From NCBI GenBank assembly GCA_030670015.1, contig DAOVCM010000033.1, positions 1 to 7,393 on the forward strand: a stretch of 7,393 nucleotides of DNA, written 5' to 3'. The translations under genes were made by a program, and so were the position numbers. Below the pieces are notes generated by a model, which searched no databases, had not been told where the DNA came from, and was given only the letters and a program-made list of their open reading frames with translations. Shown one piece after another: positions 5,359 to 7,393 of the stretch (positions are counted from its first letter, which is position 1; every line of letters begins with the position of its first letter). The stretch is from Candidatus Bathyarchaeota archaeon. Its GTDB lineage: Archaea > Thermoproteota > Bathyarchaeia > TCS64.

Positions 5359-6654
5359 ATGAGTGGTAAAAAAAAGCCACACCTTAACCTGATAATCATC
5401 GGTCACGTTGATCATGGAAAGAGCACAAGTATAGGTCACCTGTTCTACGACGCAGGAGCGATCAGCGAAAAGGTCATCAAGGATTTTGAAGAGGAGGCAA
5501 GGTCCCTCGGTAAGGAGTCCTTCAAATACGCATGGGTCCTCGACAAGCTTAAAGAGGAGAGGGAACGGGGACTCACAATCGATCTCGCCTTCTACAAACT
5601 GGAGTCACAAAAATACTTTTTCACTGTAATTGACGCCCCCGGTCACAGAGACTTCGTTAAAAACATGGTCACAGGCGCCAGCCAAGCAGATGGAGCTATC
5701 CTCTTCATCTCTGCAAAGCGGGGCGAGTACGAGGCCGGCACGAACCCCGGCGGCCAGACAAGGGAGCACGCCTTCCTCGCGAAGACCCTAGGTGTCGATC
5801 AAATCGTCGTCGCAGTAAATAAGATGGATGACCCCACAGTAAACTGGAGCGAACTTAGATACGAGGAAGTCAAGGACGGCGTATCCCGGTTACTGAAGAT
5901 GGTAGGCTACGACATTAGTAAAATCCAATTCGTCCCTACCTCAGGCTGGACAGGCGACAACCTCTACAACAAAAGCGATAATATGCCTTGGTACAAGGGG
6001 CCAACAATTTTCAAGGCTCTCGACGAATTCAATGTCCCGCCAAAGCCTAGTGATAAGCCACTAAGAATTCCGGTGCAGGAAGTCTACTCCATCAGGGGCG
6101 TCGGCACAGTCCCTGTAGGAAAGGTGGAAACCGGAGTCCTGAAAATGGATTCACACATAGTCTTCCAACCGAGTGGCGAGGAGGGAGACGTAAAGAGCAT
6201 CGAGACCCACTACACGAGGATGAACGAAGCCGGACCAGGCGACAACATCGGATTCAACGTCAAAGGTATTCCAAGGGATAAAATCAAGCGTGGTGACGTT
6301 GCAGGCTACCCTTCAAACATACCGACTGTTGCCAAGGCTTTCAAGGGAAGAATATTCGTTATACATCATCCTACTGCTATCGCACAAGGCTACACACCTG
6401 TTCTTCACATTCACACAGCTCAGATCGCGGTGAGATTCGACCAACTCGTCTCCAAGATTGACCCGAGGAGCGGACAGGTCGTTGAGGAGAACCCCAGTTA
6501 TCTTAGGACAGGCGAAGCCGCAATCGTCAGATTCGTACCATTACAGCCTGTAGCCCTAGAGGCATACACAGACTTTCCCCAGCTAGGACGCTTCGCCTTG
6601 AGGGACATGGGCACCACTATCGGGGCAGGTGTGGTCACAGAGGTCGAGAGCTAG
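5359..6654 (+). CDS. tuf: Translation elongation factor EF-1 alpha (aEF1A, EF-Tu homologue)
   Basis: This cytoplasmic GTPase delivers aminoacyl-tRNA to the ribosomal A site. The 431-residue product has all GTPase motifs: GHVDHGKST (15-23, P-loop), GLTID with the switch-I Thr73 (71-75), DAPGH (92-96, including the His that places the catalytic water), NKMD (154-157) and TSGW (194-197). Beta-barrel domain 2 starts near residue 230 (RIPVQEVYSIRGVGTVPVGKVETG) and domain 3 near 325, ending in FALRDMGTTIGAGVVTEV. The segment SAKRGEYEAGTNPGGQTREH (118-137) carries the insertion typical of TACK archaea and eukaryotes, and so is the best lineage marker here. ATG 5359 is chosen because AGGAG lies 8 nt upstream and archaeal proteins start with KPHLNLIIIGHVDHGKS-like sequence. 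rps10 follows 69 bp downstream and is probably co-transcribed. Many archaeal annotations use tuf or tef1a for this gene. Confidence 0.97.
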   Translation: MSGKKKPHLNLIIIGHVDHGKSTSIGHLFYDAGAISEKVIKDFEEEARSLGKESFKYAWVLDKLKEERERGLTIDLAFYKLESQKYFFTVIDAPGHRDFVKNMVTGASQADGAILFISAKRGEYEAGTNPGGQTREHAFLAKTLGVDQIVVAVNKMDDPTVNWSELRYEEVKDGVSRLLKMVGYDISKIQFVPTSGWTGDNLYNKSDNMPWYKGPTIFKALDEFNVPPKPSDKPLRIPVQEVYSIRGVGTVPVGKVETGVLKMDSHIVFQPSGEEGDVKSIETHYTRMNEAGPGDNIGFNVKGIPRDKIKRGDVAGYPSNIPTVAKAFKGRIFVIHHPTAIAQGYTPVLHIHTAQIAVRFDQLVSKIDPRSGQVVEENPSYLRTGEAAIVRFVPLQPVALEAYTDFPQLGRFALRDMGTTIGAGVVTEVES

Positions 6655-6710
6655 CCGTACACTAGGCCTCTCCATATTCGGAAGACTTAATTCACGGGCT
6701 GAGACAACAG

Positions 6711-6718
6711 GGAAGTGA
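6711..6718 (+). promoter_or_regulatory. Ribosome binding site deciding the rps10 start
   Basis: GGAAGTGA is close to the archaeal GGAGGTGA consensus and lies 5 nt before ATG 6724. The GTG inside it (6715) is in frame and could look like an earlier start, but using it would bury the ribosome site in the coding region. Confidence 0.65.
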
Positions 6719-6723
6719 CAAAT

Positions 6724-7032
6724 ATGGTGAAGCGTGCTAGGATCAAGCTGACGAGTATTGACACCGATAAGCTTGGATCCGTATGCAGCGAGATTAAGGA
6801 TATAGCGAAGAAGATCGGTGTAAAGATTGTGGGGCCAATACCTCTACCAACGAAGAAGCTTGTAGTTCCCGTGAGGAGAACACCCTGTGGTGATGGAAGT
6901 AACACCTGGGACAGGTATGAGATGCGGGTTCATAAGCGGCTCATCGAGATCGACGCCCGCGAGAGGGTGATGAGGAGCATTATGCGGATCAGAGTACCTA
7001 ACGACGTCTATATTGAGATGGAGATACGCTAA
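6724..7032 (+). CDS. rps10: Small ribosomal subunit protein uS10
   Basis: S10 is a 30S head protein bound near helix 41 of 16S rRNA. The 102-residue product has the standard archaeal length and conserved segments: ARIKLTSIDTDKL (5-17), GPIPLPTKKLVVPVRRTPCGDGS (37-59), the WDRYEMRVHKRLIEID segment (62-77) and MRIRVPNDVYIEMEI (87-101). ATG 6724 is chosen because GGAAGTGA sits just before it and the N-terminus MVKRARIKL is typical. It follows the EF-1 alpha gene by 69 bp with no clear promoter between them, the usual archaeal tuf-rps10 order. Short T runs downstream (TTTTT at 7083-7087 and 7156-7160) could end the transcript. Nothing is odd in the protein. Confidence 0.96.
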   Translation: MVKRARIKLTSIDTDKLGSVCSEIKDIAKKIGVKIVGPIPLPTKKLVVPVRRTPCGDGSNTWDRYEMRVHKRLIEIDARERVMRSIMRIRVPNDVYIEMEIR

Positions 7033-7192
7033 GCCATCCATATACTTGATCAATTATCTCTTGCATTCTATTTGTAAGCCTGTTTTTAAATTTCATTTCA
7101 CATCTTGTATCTACAATAATCGCGAATTTGGTATGCGGTGACCAAACCACAGGTATTTTTAAATCCTCCCTGAGGATAATGCGCCAGCTTTC
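6998..7192 (-). pseudogene. Unidentified coding-like remnant between the reductase fragment and rps10
   Basis: On the minus strand the frame is open from a TGA at 7193-7195 to a TAG at 6998-7000, running into the 3' end of rps10. The part outside rps10 reads like real protein: LREDLKIPVVWSPHTKF, then AIIVDTRCEMKFKNRLTNRMQEIIDQVYGW, an apparent beta strand followed by an amphipathic helix. There is no credible start codon before it. It is in a different frame from the thioredoxin reductase fragment and does not resemble the missing middle of a reductase. I do not recognise the family. It may be the tail of another gene whose 5' part was lost at the junction near 7175, or chance. Confidence 0.35.
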
Positions 7193-7393
7193 TCACATAG
7201 ATCCTTCATTTTGATCGCCAAATCTGAGCCACGTACTCCCTCAGGAAAACCAAGGTGGTTTTCGATGATAACCGCCTCGGCAATACAACCGCCTGGCATC
7301 GTTCTCTCCAGTACTAATGTCTTGAGTATAATTCTGGCACCATATATACCTGTTGTGAGACCTGATTGTCCACCCCCCCCCCCCCCCCGATAA
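7159..7393 (-). pseudogene. Broken thioredoxin reductase-like gene (N-terminal FAD-binding part only)
   Basis: On the minus strand the frame entering from the window edge encodes GGQSGLTTGIYGAR, then LKTLVLERTMPGGCIAEA, then ENHLGFPEGVRGSDLAIKMKDL and CEKAGA, and stops at TAA 7159-7161. This follows the first 80 or so residues of the TrxB/AhpF flavoprotein family: Rossmann GxGxxG site for FAD, the E of the ribose-binding strand, the PGG turn and the ENxxGFPEG segment. A full enzyme is about 300-330 residues. The NADPH domain, the redox-active CxxC and the C-terminal FAD part are all missing. The family PGGQ is PGGC here. The similarity ends at KAGA, and the remaining residues (LSSGRI) look unrelated. 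A run of 16 G lies on the glycine motif and shifts the codons before it. A decayed gene is most likely; an assembly error near the contig end is the alternative. Confidence 0.75.
7373..7388. repeat. Homopolymer of 16 C (16 G on the minus strand)
   Basis: The run is unbroken and lies 5 bp from the window end, over the codons for the FAD-binding glycine loop of the reductase fragment. Read on the minus strand, ATC before the run would be an in-frame isoleucine (as in the family's IIGGG) only if the run were 5, 8, 11, 14 or 17 G long. With 16 G it is out of frame. Such runs arise by slippage or by sequencing error. Confidence 0.9.

Noticed and set aside
7211..7393. Plus-strand ORF of 60 codons ending in a proline run
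   Set aside because: It is antisense to the reductase fragment, and the proline run is only the poly-C tract.

Overview
The window looks like a piece of an archaeal chromosome, most likely from the TACK group. The protein-synthesis genes (uS7, uS12, EF-1 alpha, uS10) are of archaeal type, a UbiA-family gene matches the archaeal ether-lipid enzyme DGGGP synthase, and the promoters have archaeal BRE/TATA-like boxes about 25 nt before the expected transcript starts. EF-1 alpha carries the insertion before its QTREH motif (GEYEAGTNPGG) that is known from TACK archaea and eukaryotes, and lacks the shorter euryarchaeal form. Large secreted proteins with an S-layer-like region would fit Bathyarchaeia or a neighbouring lineage, but the exact phylum cannot be fixed from this sequence.

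Layout. Positions 1-321 hold the 3' end of a probable processive family-2 glycosyltransferase (+). It overlaps tail to tail with a gene for a secreted beta-rich protein of unknown function (286-1056, -). That gene shares a short promoter region (about 1057-1192) with a divergent gene for a secreted S-layer-like protein (1193-2296, +). These three form a cell-surface block. An AT-rich stretch of about 736 bp (2297-3032) has no convincing gene, only weak small-ORF candidates. Next is the DGGGP synthase gene (3033-3881, +), which converges on rps7 with 17 bp between the stops.

The translation block is rps7 (3899-4480, -), rps12 (4748-5176, -), the EF-1 alpha gene (5359-6654, +) and rps10 (6724-7032, +). 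In most archaea the order is rps12-rps7-tuf-rps10 on one strand. Here the rps12-rps7 pair points the other way, so the string is split into two divergent units with separate promoters in the 182-bp gap. rps7 also appears to have its own promoter.

The right end (7033-7393) carries the remains of a thioredoxin reductase gene on the minus strand. The recognisable part covers only the FAD-binding N-terminal region. It is cut off by an early stop and adjoins a second unidentified coding-like remnant in another frame. A run of 16 G (minus strand) lies exactly on the FAD-binding glycine motif and puts it out of frame with the codons before it.

I found no CRISPR array, tRNA, rRNA, insertion sequence or complete defence system. 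The points most worth checking are the inverted str-type cluster, the poly-G tract with the broken reductase, and the two uncharacterised secreted proteins.
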